The notes beneath the pieces are model-generated. The model saw only the letters and a program-made list of their open reading frames with translations. It did not search any database and was not told the origin of the DNA. Positions 53,724 through 62,209 of a DNA stretch of 64,000 bases are shown one piece after another (the first letter of the stretch is position 1; every line of letters begins with the position of its first letter). The position numbers and the translations under genes were made by a program. Origin of the DNA: Acidovorax sp. (lineage in GTDB: Bacteria; Pseudomonadota; Gammaproteobacteria; Burkholderiales; Burkholderiaceae_C); contig NZ_JAPUDY010000008.1 in assembly GCF_027492855.1 (NCBI RefSeq), positions 276,273 to 340,272 on the forward strand, written 5' to 3'.

Positions 53724-54785
53724 TCAGACAGCAGCAGCATCGGCAACAACAATCGCATCCAACGGCCACCGCGGCTTCACGTCAAACGCGTAGTCGGTGT
53801 TCGCCTCCTGCTGCCCCGCCTGCAAGCGCATCGCCGCCGCCATGGCAATCATCGCGCCGTTGTCCGTGCACAAATGCAACTCCGGGTAATGCACCCGCAC
53901 CTTGGCCGCAGCGCAGGCGGCATTCAGTTGCGCCCGCAAATGGCGATTGGCCCCCACGCCCCCCGCCACCACCACCCGCTTCAAGCCCGTTTGCTTCAAC
54001 GCGGCCAGCGTCTTTTTCACCAGCACATCCACGATGGCGGCCTCGGTGCTGGCAGCCAGGTCGGCCTTGCGCGCCTCCAGCTCGTCGCCCAGCTTCTTGG
54101 CCTGTGTGAGCACCGCCGTCTTGAGGCCTGCAAAAGAAAAATCCAGATCACCGCTGTGCAGCAAAGGCCGGGGCAGCTTGAACGCGGTGGCGCTGCCCTG
54201 CTCCGCCAGGCGCGATAGTGCAGGGCCGCCGGGGTAGCCCAGGCCCATGAGCTTGGCGGATTTATCGAACGCCTCACCGGCGGCGTCGTCGATGGTCTCG
54301 CCCAAGATCTCGTAGCGGCCCACGCCGTCCACGCGCATCAACTGGGTGTGGCCGCCAGAGACGAGCAGGGCCACGAAGGGGAACTCGGGCGGGTCGGCGC
54401 TCAGGAAGGGCGACAGCAGATGCCCCTCCAGATGGTGCACGCCCAGCACCGGCTTGTTCAGCGCCGCGCCCAGCGCGCAGGCTACGCCCGCGCCCACCAG
54501 CAGTGCGCCCGCAAGGCCTGGGCCGCGTGTGTAGGCCACTACGTCCACGTCGGTCAGGGCCAGGCCGGACTCCTTCAACACCTCCGTGGCCAGTGGCAGC
54601 ACGCGGCGGATGTGGTCGCGGCTGGCCAGCTCGGGCACCACGCCGCCGTAGGCCTGGTGCATGTCGATCTGGCTGTGCAGCGCATGGGACAGCAGGGTGG
54701 GGACGGCGGCATCGCCCGTGGAGCGCACCAGGGCCACGCCGGTTTCGTCGCACGAGGATTCAATACCGAGGATCAGCAAACTCAT
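53724..54785 (-). CDS. tsaD: tRNA N6-threonylcarbamoyladenosine transferase
   Basis: The 353-residue protein has the ASKHA fold with [15 protein letters not shown] and the metal ligands H-x-E-G-H in [12 protein letters not shown], plus GGHTQLM and [13 protein letters not shown]. It completes the t6A modification at position 37 of ANN-decoding tRNAs. The start at 54785 is chosen since [11 protein letters not shown] is the family N-terminus; an upstream Met at 54812 adds nine odd residues. It is a core gene. Confidence 0.97.
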   Translation of the reverse strand: MSLLILGIESSCDETGVALVRSTGDAAVPTLLSHALHSQIDMHQAYGGVVPELASRDHIRRVLPLATEVLKESGLALTDVDVVAYTRGPGLAGALLVGAGVACALGAALNKPVLGVHHLEGHLLSPFLSADPPEFPFVALLVSGGHTQLMRVDGVGRYEILGETIDDAAGEAFDKSAKLMGLGYPGGPALSRLAEQGSATAFKLPRPLLHSGDLDFSFAGLKTAVLTQAKKLGDELEARKADLAASTEAAIVDVLVKKTLAALKQTGLKRVVVAGGVGANRHLRAQLNAACAAAKVRVHYPELHLCTDNGAMIAMAAAMRLQAGQQEANTDYAFDVKPRWPLDAIVVADAAAV

Positions 54786-54867
54786 GCCCCGAGTGTAAAA
54801 CCCGGGGCCCAAAGACCCTTCGCGCCCCGCGCAGAAGCAACAACAGCAGAAGGCCTGTCAGCGCTAC

Positions 54868-56028
54868 CTACCAGCGGTCCGAACGCATGCGCAGATCCCA
54901 GTTGCCGCTGCGCAGCTCGTACACACCCACGGCGCCGTAGCGCTGCTCGCCTTTGTCATCCCAGGTCATGGTGCCGATCACCGGTGCGTAGCCATTGATG
55001 CTGTGCATGGCCTTGGTGATGTCCTTGGGGTCGGCCGACTTGGCTTTCTGGATGGCGGCCGAGAGCACGTACATGCTGTCGTAGCTGTAGTGGCCGCCGT
55101 AGGCGGGCGGCTTCTTGTAGGCGGCGATGTATTTTTCGAGGAAGGGCTTGCCGGTGGTGAACTCTTTGGCTTCGAGCACGGGCGATGTGGCGTAGATGCC
55201 CTGCACCAGGCCCATGCCCTTGGCCATGTCGGTGGTCTTGATGGTGTCGCCGCCCAGCAGGCTGACCTTGGTGTGGTCGACCTTGCCCAGCGCCTTGAGC
55301 AGCGCCAGGGCCTGGAAGTCGTTGAGCGTGGAGACGATCACCTCCACCTTGGCGGCCTTGAGCTCGGCAGCCAGTGCGTCGAAGGCCGTGGTCTTGTCGT
55401 CGAACGACTTGCGCACCACCACTTCTTTCTTCTCGGCCTTGAGCTGCTCGGCGGCACCGTCGGCCAGGCCCTTGCCATAGGGGGTGCCATCGTCCAGCGC
55501 CGCATAGCGGGCAGAGCCGAGCTGCGTGGCAGCAAACGAGCCGATGGCGCGGGCCTGCAGCGTGTCGTTGGCGACCATGCGGAACGTGGTGGAGTACCCC
55601 AGTTGCGTGAACTTGGGGTTGGTGGAGATGGCGATCTGCGCAATGTCCTTGGCGGCGTAGATGGGCGCGGTGTCGATGCTCACGCCCGAGTTCAGGTGCC
55701 CGATCACGGCCACCACACCCGCGTCCACCAGTTGCTGGGCCACGGCCTTGCCGGTGGCGGAGTCGGCCTTGTCGTCCACCGCCACCACCTCCAGCGTCAC
55801 CTTCTTGCCATCCACCGTGTAGCCGGATTTGTTGAGCTCGTCCACCGCCAGGTTCACGCCGTTGAGCAGGTCTTGCCCCAAGGCGCCCAGCGGGCCGCTC
55901 AGAGGTTGGGCGACACCAATTTTGATGGTGTCCGGCACCTTGCCACACCCACCAAGGAGTGCGGCGGCCACCAGGGCTGCCCAGGTCAGGCGGCCAGGGA
56001 AGCTGCGCCGGTCAATGTGCTTGTTCAT
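54868..56028 (-). CDS. Branched-chain amino-acid-binding lipoprotein (LivK-like)
   Basis: The 386-residue protein has an N-terminal signal with a lipobox LLGGC near residue 28, then the Liv fold (KIGVAQPLSGPLGALGQDLL, LAVDELNKSGYTV, NTLND...; YAPVIGTMTWDDKGEQ). It binds branched-chain amino acids or similar small compounds. Permease genes are not adjacent here. The upstream gene on this strand is none; the divergent ANTAR regulator starts 301 bp away. Confidence 0.9.
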   Translation of the reverse strand: MNKHIDRRSFPGRLTWAALVAAALLGGCGKVPDTIKIGVAQPLSGPLGALGQDLLNGVNLAVDELNKSGYTVDGKKVTLEVVAVDDKADSATGKAVAQQLVDAGVVAVIGHLNSGVSIDTAPIYAAKDIAQIAISTNPKFTQLGYSTTFRMVANDTLQARAIGSFAATQLGSARYAALDDGTPYGKGLADGAAEQLKAEKKEVVVRKSFDDKTTAFDALAAELKAAKVEVIVSTLNDFQALALLKALGKVDHTKVSLLGGDTIKTTDMAKGMGLVQGIYATSPVLEAKEFTTGKPFLEKYIAAYKKPPAYGGHYSYDSMYVLSAAIQKAKSADPKDITKAMHSINGYAPVIGTMTWDDKGEQRYGAVGVYELRSGNWDLRMRSDRW

Positions 56029-56328
56029 GCAATAAGCTCCATATCAAAAGATCAAAGTGACGGAGGTATATGTGGCCCAGCCCTGAGGAGCTACCGGGTA
56101 TGCCCTCCTGCACCGCCTGCGGCCCCCTTGTATTAGCAACTTTCAACCACCGTTAGATTGACCTTTAATTGACAAAGAATCACTCCATGTCTCCTATGTG
56201 ACCGACCCACAGCGCGCGGCCCTTGACCTGCATCACACCCACCCCATCCAACGCCAAACCGCCGTGCGCACCGCTTCAGTGCGCACAAGGGTGCATTTGG
56301 GGTATGGAAATTGCTTTCACCCTATCCC

Positions 56329-56955
56329 ATGAATGAGGCTTTGCGCATCGTGGTGGTCGCCCCGGATCTGGCGGTCGCCGACCCGTACGACGAGGACGCC
56401 GTGCTCCAGGCGGAGCGCTCGCGCGCGCTGCGCATCGGGCTGCTGGAGAACAACTTCAATCTGGTGGCCACGCTGCCCTCTGATGTGTTCCTGAGCGAGC
56501 GCATCGCGCAGCTCCAGCCCGATCTCATCATCGTGGACGCCGAAAGCGAGGCACGCGATGCGCTGGAGCACGTGGTGATGGCCACACGCGACGAGCGCCG
56601 CCCCATCGTGATGTTCACCAACGACGAGGACACCTCGCACGTGAAGGACGCGGTGGCGGCGGGCGTATGCGCCTACATCGTGGCGGGCCTGGCGCCGCAG
56701 CGCATCCGCCCCATTCTTCATGTGGCGATGGCGCGTTTTCAGCATGAAGAAGCCCTGCGCGCCCAGTTGGCCGATGCCAAGACCGAGCTGAAAGACCGCA
56801 AGACCATCGACCGCGCCAAGGGCCTGCTGATGCAGCGCCAGGGCCTGACCGAGCAAGCCGCCTACGACAAGCTGCGCAAGACCGCCATGGACAAGGGCCT
56901 CAAGCTCGCAGACGTGGCCCAGCGCATGCTCGACGTGATGGACTTGCTGGGCTGA
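56329..56955 (+). CDS. nasT: ANTAR-domain response regulator, NasT-like
   Basis: The 208-residue protein has a receiver-like N-terminal domain (about residues 1-125; DLIIVDAESEARDALEHVVMA with Asp in the expected site) and a C-terminal three-helix ANTAR RNA-binding domain (about 140-200; ELKDRKTIDRAKGLLMQRQGLTE, AYDKLRKTAMDKG, ADVAQRML). ANTAR proteins bind paired hexaloop hairpins in nascent mRNA and prevent termination. It lies before the nrtABC leader, which has just such hairpins. Start at 56329 is chosen over 56311. Confidence 0.92.
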   Translation: MNEALRIVVVAPDLAVADPYDEDAVLQAERSRALRIGLLENNFNLVATLPSDVFLSERIAQLQPDLIIVDAESEARDALEHVVMATRDERRPIVMFTNDEDTSHVKDAVAAGVCAYIVAGLAPQRIRPILHVAMARFQHEEALRAQLADAKTELKDRKTIDRAKGLLMQRQGLTEQAAYDKLRKTAMDKGLKLADVAQRMLDVMDLLG

Positions 56956-56969
56956 ACCAGTGACAACAT

Positions 56970-57060
56970 CCCCCTGAGGCGCTGCGCGCCTCCCCCCTCG
57001 CTGCGAGGCGGCCCTTGCTTGGCATCCCGCGCCTGGGTCGCGTCCAATTTCACCGCATCG
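56970..57060. repeat. REP-C repeat after the ANTAR gene
   Basis: CCCCCTGAGGCGCTGCGCGC then GCTGCGAGGCGGCCCTTGCT, related to the copy at 38770. It lies between the ANTAR gene and the nrt leader. Confidence 0.8.
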
Positions 57061-57136
57061 CCCCAAATGGTGCACCGCACAAACGCAGTGCAGCGTCCTT
57101 GGTGCACCCGCACGGCACATTTCAATAACAAATCGG

Positions 57137-57186
57137 CCTCTAGCGCCTATTCATCAAGCGCAAGCAGCTATTAAAAAGATAGCAAA
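57137..57186. repeat. REP-B repeat in the nrt upstream region
   Basis: CCTCTAGCGCCTATTCATCA followed by AGCGCAAGCAGCTATTAAAAAGATAGC. It is upstream of the P1 hairpin. Confidence 0.85.
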
Positions 57187-57266
57187 CAGAGCACCCAATT
57201 TACACAATTCAGGCTGGCACGCCGCTTGCGTTAGACCTGGCAAGACCCATGACGGTCCCACCCCGA

Positions 57267-57343
57267 CAGCACGGGCCCAACGGCGGGCTGGTGCTGGCAC
57301 AAAACAAAACCCCCAAAGGGTTTTGCCATGGACAAAGGCGTCC
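57267..57343 (+). promoter_or_regulatory. ANTAR target: two A1/G4 hexaloop hairpins (P1, P2)
   Basis: P1 has the inner stem GCCC / GGGC with hexaloop AACGGC at 57279-57284 and the outer stem CAGCAC / GTGCTG. P2 has the stem GGAC / GTCC with hexaloop AAAGGC at 57334-57339. Both loops have A at position 1 and G at position 4, the recognition mark of ANTAR regulators. Between them lies a third hairpin, CAAAACCC / GGGTTTTG (57305-57325). P2 shares bases with the 5' arm of the terminator that follows. Confidence 0.8.
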
Positions 57344-57396
57344 CTCCCCCAGCCCGGCGTGCGCATGCAGCCGGGCTGGGGAAGGACGCCTTTTTT
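57337..57396 (+). terminator. Attenuator terminator in the nrtABC leader
   Basis: Stem GGCGTCC / GGACGCC plus CCCCAGCCCGG / CCGGGCTGGGG, with TTTTTT at 57391-57396. It ends 26 bp before the nrtA start. Since the 5' arm overlaps the P2 stem, P2 binding by an ANTAR protein would block terminator formation. Confidence 0.9.
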
Positions 57397-57422
57397 GTTT
57401 TAACGCCAGGAGGAAATACCCC

Positions 57423-58667
57423 ATGACCGATCTGCTCAAAACCAGCCCCACCCGCCGCACCGTGCTGCAAGCCGCCACCGTGGGCGCCGTGGGCGTCAGC
57501 CCCGCGCTGCGTGCACTGGTCCACGCCCAGGGCTCGGACGCACCCGAGAAGAAGGAAGTCCGGATCGGTTTCATCCCGCTCACCGACTGCGCCAGCGTGG
57601 TGATGGCCTCGGTGCTGGGCTTCGACAGGAAGTACGGCGTCACCATCATCCCCACCAAAGAGGCCAGTTGGGCCGGGGTGCGCGACAAGCTGGTGAACGG
57701 CGAGCTCGACTTCGCCCACGTGCTCTACGGCCTGGTCTATGGCGTACACCTGGGCACCGCAGGCCCCAAGAAGGACATGGCGGTGCTGATGAGCCTGAAC
57801 AACAACGGCCAGGCGATCAGCCTCTCAAAAGCACTGGCCGACAAGGGCGCGGTGGACGGCCCTTCGCTCGCCAAGCTCATGGCCAAGGAAAAGCGCGAAT
57901 ACACCTTTGCAGGCACCTTCCCCACAGGCACCCACGCCATGTGGATGCACTACTGGCTGGCGGCGGCAGGCATCAACCCGGTGTCGGGCGCCAAGCTCAT
58001 CACCGTGCCGCCGCCGCAGATGGTGGCCAACATGCGTGTGGGCAACATGGACGGCTTTTGTGTGGGCGAGCCCTGGAACCACCGCGCCATCATGGACGGC
58101 ATCGGCGTCACCGCCAACACCACACAAGACATCTGGAAAGACCACCCCGAAAAGGTGCTGGGCACGTCCGCCGAGTTCGTCAAGAAGCACCCCAACACCA
58201 CACGCGCCGTGATGATGGCCGTGCTCGAAGCCAGCCAGTGGATCGACGCCAACCTGTCCAACAAGATGAAGATGGCCGAAACCGTGGCGCAGAAGGCCTA
58301 CATCAACACCAGCGTGGACGCCATCAACCAGCGCATCCTGGGCCGCTACCAAAACGGCATGGGCAAGACCTGGGACGACCCCAACCACATGAAGTTCTTC
58401 AACGACGGCGCGGTGAACTTCCCCTACCTATCGGACGGCATGTGGTTCCTCACCCAGCACAAGCGCTGGGGCCTGCTGAAAGACCACCCCGACTACCTGG
58501 GCGTGGCCAAACAAATCAACCAGATCGACCTCTACAAATCAGTGGCCAGCGCCATGAAGATCAATGTGCCCAAAGATCCGATGCGCACCAGCAAGCTGAT
58601 CGACGGCGTGGTGTGGGACGGCAAAGACCCCGCCAAATACGCCGACGGTTTCAAGATCAAAGCCTGA
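57423..58667 (+). CDS. nrtA: Nitrate-type ABC transporter substrate-binding protein (NrtA/CmpA family)
   Basis: The 414-residue protein has a twin-arginine type signal (SPTRRTVLQAA, near residue 12) and the NrtA fold (VRIGFIPLTDCASVVMASVL, HVLYGLVYGV, GEPWNHRAIMDGIG). It binds nitrate, bicarbonate or a similar small anion. The ANTAR regulator upstream and the leader favour nitrate. Start at 57423 follows CAGGAGGAAATACCCC. Confidence 0.9.
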   Translation: MTDLLKTSPTRRTVLQAATVGAVGVSPALRALVHAQGSDAPEKKEVRIGFIPLTDCASVVMASVLGFDRKYGVTIIPTKEASWAGVRDKLVNGELDFAHVLYGLVYGVHLGTAGPKKDMAVLMSLNNNGQAISLSKALADKGAVDGPSLAKLMAKEKREYTFAGTFPTGTHAMWMHYWLAAAGINPVSGAKLITVPPPQMVANMRVGNMDGFCVGEPWNHRAIMDGIGVTANTTQDIWKDHPEKVLGTSAEFVKKHPNTTRAVMMAVLEASQWIDANLSNKMKMAETVAQKAYINTSVDAINQRILGRYQNGMGKTWDDPNHMKFFNDGAVNFPYLSDGMWFLTQHKRWGLLKDHPDYLGVAKQINQIDLYKSVASAMKINVPKDPMRTSKLIDGVVWDGKDPAKYADGFKIKA

Positions 58668-58702
58668 TCCCCTGCCCGTTTGTTTGTTCACAGGAGAAAA
58701 CC

Positions 58703-59644
58703 ATGGTCAGTGCCGTCTTCCACTCTCCGCTCGATGCAGCCGCCCTTGGCGCTGCTCCGAATGCTATGAATAGTGAAGCAATAAATGCCCACGCAACAAG
58801 CGCTAGAGCACCAAAAACCTTGACCCCCGCAGCCACGCCCGCGGGCCGCGACTGGGCTGCCCTGTCACGCGGCTTCTGGATGGCCGTGCTGCCGCCCCTG
58901 TGTGGCCTGGGGCTGCTCATCGGCCTGTGGGCCGTGGTGTCCACCACCACGGGCAACAGCATCCCCGGCCCGCTCGAAACCTGGAAGCAGGCGCTGGAGA
59001 TCTTCAGCGACCCCTTCTACCGCAACGGCCCCAACGACCAGGGCGTGGGCTGGAACGTGTTGATGAGCCTGCAGCGCGTGGCCATCGGCTTTGGCATGGC
59101 GGCACTGGTGGGCATTCCGGCGGGCTTCGTGATCGGGCGCTTCAACTTCTTGTCGCGCATGTTCAACCCGCTCATCAGCCTGCTGCGCCCGGTGTCGCCG
59201 CTGGCCTGGCTGCCGATTGGCCTTTTGGTGTTCAAGGGCGCCAACCCGGCCGCCATCTGGACCATCTTCATCTGCTCCATCTGGCCCATGGTCATCAACA
59301 CCGCCGTGGGCGTGCAGCGCGTGCCGCAGGACTACATGAACGTGGCCCGCGTGCTCAACCTCTCGGAGTGGAAGATCGCTACCAAGATCCTCTTCCCCGC
59401 CGTGCTGCCCTACATGCTGACCGGCGTGCGCCTGGCCGTGGGCACCGCCTGGCTCGTGATCGTGGCCGCCGAGATGCTGACCGGCGGCGTGGGCATCGGC
59501 TTTTGGGTGTGGGACGAGTGGAACAACCTCAACGTCAAGAACATCATCATCGCGATCTTCGTGATCGGCATCGTGGGGCTGGCGCTGGAGTTTGCGCTCA
59601 TCCAACTGGCCACCGCATTCACGTTCGAAGAGGTGAAATCATGA
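58703..59644 (+). CDS. nrtB: Nitrate-type ABC transporter permease
   Basis: The 313-residue permease has six helices and the BPD_transp_1 EAA loop (VGVQRVPQDYMNVARVLNLS). The first about 45 residues are cytosolic and unusual; part of this extension (NAMNSEAINAHATSARAP) is encoded by a REP-B-like sequence. It forms the channel with nrtC as ATPase. Start at 58703 behind AGGAGAAAACC. Confidence 0.92.
   Translation: MVSAVFHSPLDAAALGAAPNAMNSEAINAHATSARAPKTLTPAATPAGRDWAALSRGFWMAVLPPLCGLGLLIGLWAVVSTTTGNSIPGPLETWKQALEIFSDPFYRNGPNDQGVGWNVLMSLQRVAIGFGMAALVGIPAGFVIGRFNFLSRMFNPLISLLRPVSPLAWLPIGLLVFKGANPAAIWTIFICSIWPMVINTAVGVQRVPQDYMNVARVLNLSEWKIATKILFPAVLPYMLTGVRLAVGTAWLVIVAAEMLTGGVGIGFWVWDEWNNLNVKNIIIAIFVIGIVGLALEFALIQLATAFTFEEVKS
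58760..58812 (+). repeat. REP-B-like segment within the nrtB N-terminus
   Basis: AATGCTATGAATAGTGAAGC and ACAAGCGCTAGAGCACC resemble a degenerate REP-B. It is in frame and codes for a poorly conserved N-terminal extension before the first membrane helix. Confidence 0.5.
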
Positions 59645-60459
59645 ACAACAACCCATCGCTGACCTCCAAGTTCATCGAGGTCCAGGGCATCGAGCAGACC
59701 TTCAAGACGGCCAAGGGCCTGTTCCCGGCGCTGCGCAATATCAACCTCACCATCGCCAAGGGCGAGTTCGTGGCGCTGATCGGCCACTCGGGCTGCGGCA
59801 AGTCCACGCTGCTCAACCTGATCGCGGGCCTGACCACTCCCACCCAAGGCGCCCTGTTGTGCGCCAACAAGGAGATCAAGGGCCCCGGCCCCGAACGCGC
59901 CGTGGTGTTTCAGAACCACTCGCTGCTGCCCTGGCTCACCTGTTTTGACAACATCCACCTCGCGGTGGAACGCGTGTTTGGCGCAAGGGAGAGCAAGGCC
60001 CAGCTCAAGGCCCGCACCGACGCCGCCCTGGCGCTGGTGGGCCTGACCCATGCCGCGCAAAAGCGCCCCGGAGAAATCTCGGGCGGCATGAAGCAGCGCG
60101 TGGGCATTGCCCGCGCCCTCTCCATGGAACCCCAGGTGCTGCTGATGGACGAGCCCTTCGGCGCGCTCGACGCCCTGACCCGCGCCAAGCTGCAGGATGA
60201 GCTGCTGGAGATCGTGGCGCGCACACAAAGCACCGTGGTAGTGGTGACGCACGACGTGGACGAGGCCGTGCTGCTGTCCGACAAGATCGTGATGATGACC
60301 AACGGCCCCGCCGCCACCATTGGCGAGGTGCTGCAGGTCGGCCTGCCCCGCCCTCGCCGCCGCGTGGAACTGGCCGAAGACCCCCGCTACCTGCAATGCC
60401 GCAAGGCTGTGATCGACTTTCTGTACACCCGCCAGGGGCATGTGGAAAAGGCGGCCTGA
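59641..60459 (+). CDS. nrtC: Nitrate-type ABC transporter ATPase
   Basis: The 272-residue ATPase has Walker A GHSGCGKSTLLNLI, the signature EISGGMKQRVGIAR, Walker B VLLMDEPFGALDALT and the switch His in VVVVTHDVDEAVLL. It lacks the C-terminal NrtA-like domain of cyanobacterial NrtC and so is NrtD-sized. It overlaps nrtB by 4 bp (ATGA) and is followed by a strong terminator. Confidence 0.93.
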   Translation: MNNNPSLTSKFIEVQGIEQTFKTAKGLFPALRNINLTIAKGEFVALIGHSGCGKSTLLNLIAGLTTPTQGALLCANKEIKGPGPERAVVFQNHSLLPWLTCFDNIHLAVERVFGARESKAQLKARTDAALALVGLTHAAQKRPGEISGGMKQRVGIARALSMEPQVLLMDEPFGALDALTRAKLQDELLEIVARTQSTVVVVTHDVDEAVLLSDKIVMMTNGPAATIGEVLQVGLPRPRRRVELAEDPRYLQCRKAVIDFLYTRQGHVEKAA

Positions 60460-60503
60460 ACGCCCCGCATTCGCACCCATACCCATACACACGGCAACAA
60501 AGC

Positions 60504-60540
60504 AAAAGGGCTCTGACCGGCTAGGTCAGAGCCCTTTTTT
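60504..60540 (+). terminator. Intrinsic terminator of nrtABC
   Basis: AAAAGGGCTCTGACC / GGTCAGAGCCCTTTT, 15-bp stem with a five-base loop and a T run. It also lies 14 bp beyond the convergent CBS gene stop and can serve both. Confidence 0.93.
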
Positions 60541-60553
60541 GCTCATCGCGCAA

Positions 60554-60994
60554 TCAGCGCACGCCGCCGCTGATGTACTGCTCCAGTTGCTCGATGATGA
60601 ATTTCTGCTCGGAGATGATGTCCTTGACCAAGTCGCCAATGGAGATCATGCCCACCAGCGCCTCGCCCTCCACCACGGGCAGGTGGCGCAGGCGGTTGTT
60701 GCTCATGAGCTGCATGCACTGCTCGCTGGTCTGATCGGGCCGCACGAACAACACGGCGGTGGTCATCACGTCCCGCACCAGCGTCACCGACGAGGTGCGG
60801 CCCATCAGCGCGATCTTTCGCGCGTAGTCGCGCTCGGTGAAGATGCCCACGATGCGCCCCCCCTCCTTCACGATCAGGGCGCCGATGCCCTTGTCGGCCA
60901 TGAGCTTGAGGGCGTCGAACACCAGCGCATCGGGGGCAATGGTGTGGACGGTGGCATCGGACTTGGATTGAAGAATCTTGGCAACTACGGTCAT
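60554..60994 (-). CDS. CBS-domain-pair protein
   Basis: The 146-residue protein consists of two CBS motifs (ATVHTIAPDALVFDALKLMADKGIG and VRPDQTSEQCMQLMSNNRLRHLPVV) with the GIFTERDYARKI and GMISIGDLVKDII ends. Such proteins bind adenine nucleotides and modulate partners. Start at 60994 with a GGGAGGTTCC site upstream. No partner is obvious. Confidence 0.9.
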   Translation of the reverse strand: MTVVAKILQSKSDATVHTIAPDALVFDALKLMADKGIGALIVKEGGRIVGIFTERDYARKIALMGRTSSVTLVRDVMTTAVLFVRPDQTSEQCMQLMSNNRLRHLPVVEGEALVGMISIGDLVKDIISEQKFIIEQLEQYISGGVR

Positions 60995-61000
60995 TGGAAC

Positions 61001-61505
61001 CTCCCTCGGGACAAGAAAACTGCGGGAACAACACAAACGGGCACAGAGAGATTTCAGCCCATAAGCCCTGCGGGCGCAACCCGCGCAAGCCCGATTTGCC
61101 ACGCTTTTTGGCGCGCTGTGTCACGAGGGCGGTGTTTATGTTTCGCCACTGTTGCATTGGGCGGGGCGCGAAACAAACTGAAAAGAACCGAAACGGTGAC
61201 GAGACGACGCACAGATTTCGGCTGGGCACCATAGAGCCCATGTTCAACGCAATTGGTAAAAACCCTCCACCCACCTTCCAGGCCCTTGGAGCCACGCAGG
61301 AAGTCGGCGCACGGATTGTTTCCAATACTGGAACAGTTAGTTTGCGACTCCATGGTTTTTCTCTGAACTCCATCGGCGTACAGTTCAACCCATCGATGAG
61401 CCGAACCCGCAAGGCGACTCACCGAACCCAGGGTTGAGGCAGTTTTCTTAGTTGGTTTGCCCCTGGTTTTTTTGAGACGCTTTTTTAACTTTAAGGACTT
61501 TGATC
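61001..61505. other. About 500 bases with no supported gene
   Basis: Between the CBS gene and the first DUF4148 gene, several frames stay open but none has family-like sequence, a signal peptide or a ribosome site that I trust. The part next to the DUF4148 gene (from about 61440) is T-rich and holds its promoter and ribosome site TTAAGGACTTTGATC. Confidence 0.5.
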
Positions 61506-61793
61506 ATGAACACGACCGCACGTTTCCTCTCCATCGCCGCTGTTGCCGCTTTCGCTTCTTTCGGTGCCTACGCTGACGAAGCCGATGGCTCGCAATTCGC
61601 TACCCAGTTTGAAACCAACCGCACCCGCGCTGAAGTGGCTGCCGAAGCTTCTACCGTCGCCCAGACCCGCTCCATCGAGCCAGCCGGTTCGCGTGTGACG
61701 ACATACCAATCCACGGCTGACCGCTCTGCCGTGCGTGCCCAGGCTGCCGAAGCCGTGCGCACGGGCCAGATTCCTTCGGGTGAGCTGGGCTAA
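61506..61793 (+). CDS. DUF4148-family secreted protein, copy 1
   Basis: The 95-residue protein has a signal peptide (MNTTARFLSIAAVAAFASFG, cut after about residue 22) and the DUF4148 body with repeated-looking ATQFETNRTRAEVAAEAS and AGSRVTTYQSTADRS. It is a small periplasmic or outer-surface protein of unknown role, common in Burkholderiales. Start is ATG at 61506, not the TTG at 61500. It is the first of three tandem paralogues at exact 352-bp spacing. Confidence 0.88.
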   Translation: MNTTARFLSIAAVAAFASFGAYADEADGSQFATQFETNRTRAEVAAEASTVAQTRSIEPAGSRVTTYQSTADRSAVRAQAAEAVRTGQIPSGELG

Positions 61794-61857
61794 GCCCTTT
61801 GCCCTCTGACTGTTGAGTTGAAGAACCCTATTTTTTGAATTTCACTGGAGTATCACC

Positions 61858-62145
61858 ATGAACAAGACCGCACGTTTCCTCTCGCTCGCCGCTGTGGCTG
61901 CTTTCGCTTCTTTTGGCGCTATGGCCGATGAAGCCGATGGCTCGCAATTTGCCCTGCAGTTCGACACCAACCGCACCCGCGCTGAAGTGGCTGTCGAAGC
62001 CTCTACCGTGGCCCAGACCCGCAGCCAGGAGCCTGCTGGTTCGCGTGTGACGACGTATCAATCCACGGCCGACCGCTCTGCTGTGCGTGCCCAGGCTGCC
62101 GAAGCCGTGCGCACGGGCCAGATTCCTTCGGGTGAGCTGGGCTAA
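61858..62145 (+). CDS. DUF4148-family secreted protein, copy 2
   Basis: The 95-residue protein is nearly identical to copy 1, with a changed signal (MNKTARFLSLAAVAAFASFG) and a few substitutions in the body. Its last about 30 residues (STADRSAVRAQAAEAVRTGQ and the end) match copy 1 exactly. The flanking sequence after it matches the one after copy 1. The ribosome site CTGGAGTATCACC is shared with copy 3. Confidence 0.88.
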   Translation: MNKTARFLSLAAVAAFASFGAMADEADGSQFALQFDTNRTRAEVAVEASTVAQTRSQEPAGSRVTTYQSTADRSAVRAQAAEAVRTGQIPSGELG

Positions 62146-62209
62146 GCCCTTTGCCCTCTGACTGTTGAGTTGAAGAACCCTATTTTTTGAATTTCACTGG
62201 AGTATCACC

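Noticed and set aside
56161-56200. Sigma70 promoter for the ANTAR gene (TTGACA ... TATGTG)
   Set aside because: The spacer would be 20 bp, too long for a confident call, so it was not listed.
57668-58702. Long upstream extension of the nrtB frame
   Set aside because: The frame overlaps nrtA out of phase. The ATG at 58703 with AGGAGAAAACC is clearly the start.
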